The notes below the pieces were generated by a model, which had not been told where the DNA came from, made no database searches, and saw only the letters and a list, made by a program, of their open reading frames with translations. Of a DNA stretch of 64,000 bases, positions 63,180-64,000 are shown in pieces. Where the stretch lies: contig NZ_JENB01000002.1 in the NCBI RefSeq assembly GCF_000708715.2, positions 124,001-188,000 of the forward strand. The letters are read 5' to 3'. The position numbers and the translations under genes are program-made. How positions within the stretch are numbered: the stretch's first letter is position 1; each line of letters opens with the position of its first letter. Source of the stretch: Pseudomonas putida W15Oct28. GTDB lineage: Bacteria > Pseudomonadota > Gammaproteobacteria > Pseudomonadales > Pseudomonadaceae.

Positions 63180-64000
63180 ATGTACCGATCTTTTACGCTC
63201 AGAGCTTTTGTGTGTTTGACTACCTTGGCACCCACAGCACTCTACGCAGCCGCCGACCCACAGGTCGAAGCGCTGAAACAGGAACTGATCGAACTCAAAC
63301 GCCGTTACGAGGCCCAGCAACAGGCGCTGATGGTACTTGAACAGCGCGTGCGTCAAGTCGAGGAGGCCCCCGCAGCAGCGCCGCCCAAACGCCTGGTCAA
63401 GTCCCCCGCCGAGGGGGTCAAAGGTGCGCAGACCGTCGCATCAGGTGCACCAGGCACCACAGGCAGCTCGTACGGCCAGGCGCTGACGGCCGATTCCCAG
63501 CCGGCGCAAAGCGTTTCCAACCTGTATGACGAAGCCAGCGGATTCTTTGGCGGCGGCAAGTTCAGCTTCGAAACCGGTGTCACCTACACCCATTACGATA
63601 CCCGTGCGCTGACGCTCAATGGCTTCCTGGCGCTGGACTCGATCTTCCTCGGCAGTATCAACCTTGACCGCATCAAGGCCGACAACTGGACCCTGGACAT
63701 GACCGCGCGCTACAACCTGGCCCAGCGTTGGCAGTTCGACATCAACGTCCCCGTGGTGTACCGCGAATCAACCTACTCCTCCGGCGGTGCGGGAGGCGCC
63801 GGGGCCAGTACCTCCGATGCAACCGTCACCCGCGACCCGGAAATCGGCGACGTCAACGTTGGCGTGGCCTACAAGTTCCTCGACGAGGACGAGACCTGGC
63901 CAGACGCTGTTGCCACTCTGCGGGTCAAGGCACCGACCGGCAAGGACCCGTATGGCATCAAGCTGCGCGAGGTTGACGGCAACAGCAACCTGTCAGTCCC
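63180..64000 (+). CDS. fapF: FapF outer-membrane pore, 3' end outside window
   Basis: About 273 residues are visible. There is a signal peptide ([19 protein letters not shown]), then an N-terminal coiled coil (about 28-62: [20 protein letters not shown]) which in FapF forms a trimeric periplasmic gate. An Ala/Ser/Pro linker follows, and from about residue 115 alternating barrel strands ([20 protein letters not shown]). FapF exports FapB/FapC across the outer membrane. GGAAGGGA lies upstream of the ATG. Confidence 0.9.
   Translation, partial: MYRSFTLRAFVCLTTLAPTALYAAADPQVEALKQELIELKRRYEAQQQALMVLEQRVRQVEEAPAAAPPKRLVKSPAEGVKGAQTVASGAPGTTGSSYGQALTADSQPAQSVSNLYDEASGFFGGGKFSFETGVTYTHYDTRALTLNGFLALDSIFLGSINLDRIKADNWTLDMTARYNLAQRWQFDINVPVVYRESTYSSGGAGGAGASTSDATVTRDPEIGDVNVGVAYKFLDEDETWPDAVATLRVKAPTGKDPYGIKLREVDGNSNLSV

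Overview
The window is high-GC DNA from a Pseudomonas of the P. putida group. Three things support this: the gene content and order (proP, hemB, RIO kinase, lhgO, glaH, csiR; cysS-glnS-ppiB-lpxH-pvdQ; ampC; azoR; uppP; a McpP-like chemoreceptor), the many short paired palindromes ending in GCTCCCAC that are typical of pseudomonad REP elements, and a fap functional-amyloid operon. I saw no rRNA, tRNA, CRISPR array, integrase or transposase. The DNA reads as ordinary chromosome with a few accessory modules.

Layout. 1-5.6 kb: 3' end of an autotransporter, a stand-alone riboflavin synthase, a YoaK-type membrane protein, and a ProP-type transporter. 5.7-11.2 kb: a zinc-type HemB, a RIO-family kinase, and the glutarate hydroxylase / L-2-hydroxyglutarate oxidase operon with its divergent CsiR repressor. 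11.4-15.2 kb: a two-component pair, an AraC regulator and an EamA exporter. 15.3-22.3 kb: cysS-glnS, ppiB-lpxH and a PvdQ-type acylase. 22.5-25.7 kb: small regulators and hypotheticals, including a Mor-like activator followed by two DUF2589 proteins. 25.7-31.1 kb: tamA-tamB. 31.1-35.9 kb: an acetyltransferase, exonuclease III, and an ECF sigma/anti-sigma pair facing a catalase-like peroxidase/cytochrome b561 pair. 36-43 kb: MFS exporter, XRE-cupin regulator, isomerase/SDR with a TetR regulator, a bile-acid-type transporter and a class C beta-lactamase. 43-46 kb: small conserved proteins and a second EamA exporter. 46-50.8 kb: an aldolase and an orphan periplasmic binding protein facing a large flavin/iron-sulfur oxidoreductase and an XRE-cupin regulator. 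50.8-58.8 kb: an NDH-2-like flavoprotein, azoR, LysR, uppP, a McpP-like receptor and a PnuC/nicotinamide riboside kinase salvage pair. 59-64 kb: fapABCDE and the start of fapF.

The most informative regulatory reads are these. Two oppositely oriented GGAATA-N15-CGTC promoters lie between the ECF sigma and catalase operons. Two CsiR-type half-site motifs lie between glaH and csiR. A sigma-54-type promoter with an IHF-like site lies before fapA. A hairpin terminator sits inside the fap operon after fapC. A leader with mutually exclusive stems precedes a small protein gene near 43.4 kb. A near-perfect 14-bp inverted repeat lies in the divergent promoter at 48.1 kb. The least explained module is the Mor/DUF2589/DUF2589 group at 23.7-25.7 kb. 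FapC has an unusually long Ser-rich and Ser/Lys/Asp-rich linker.
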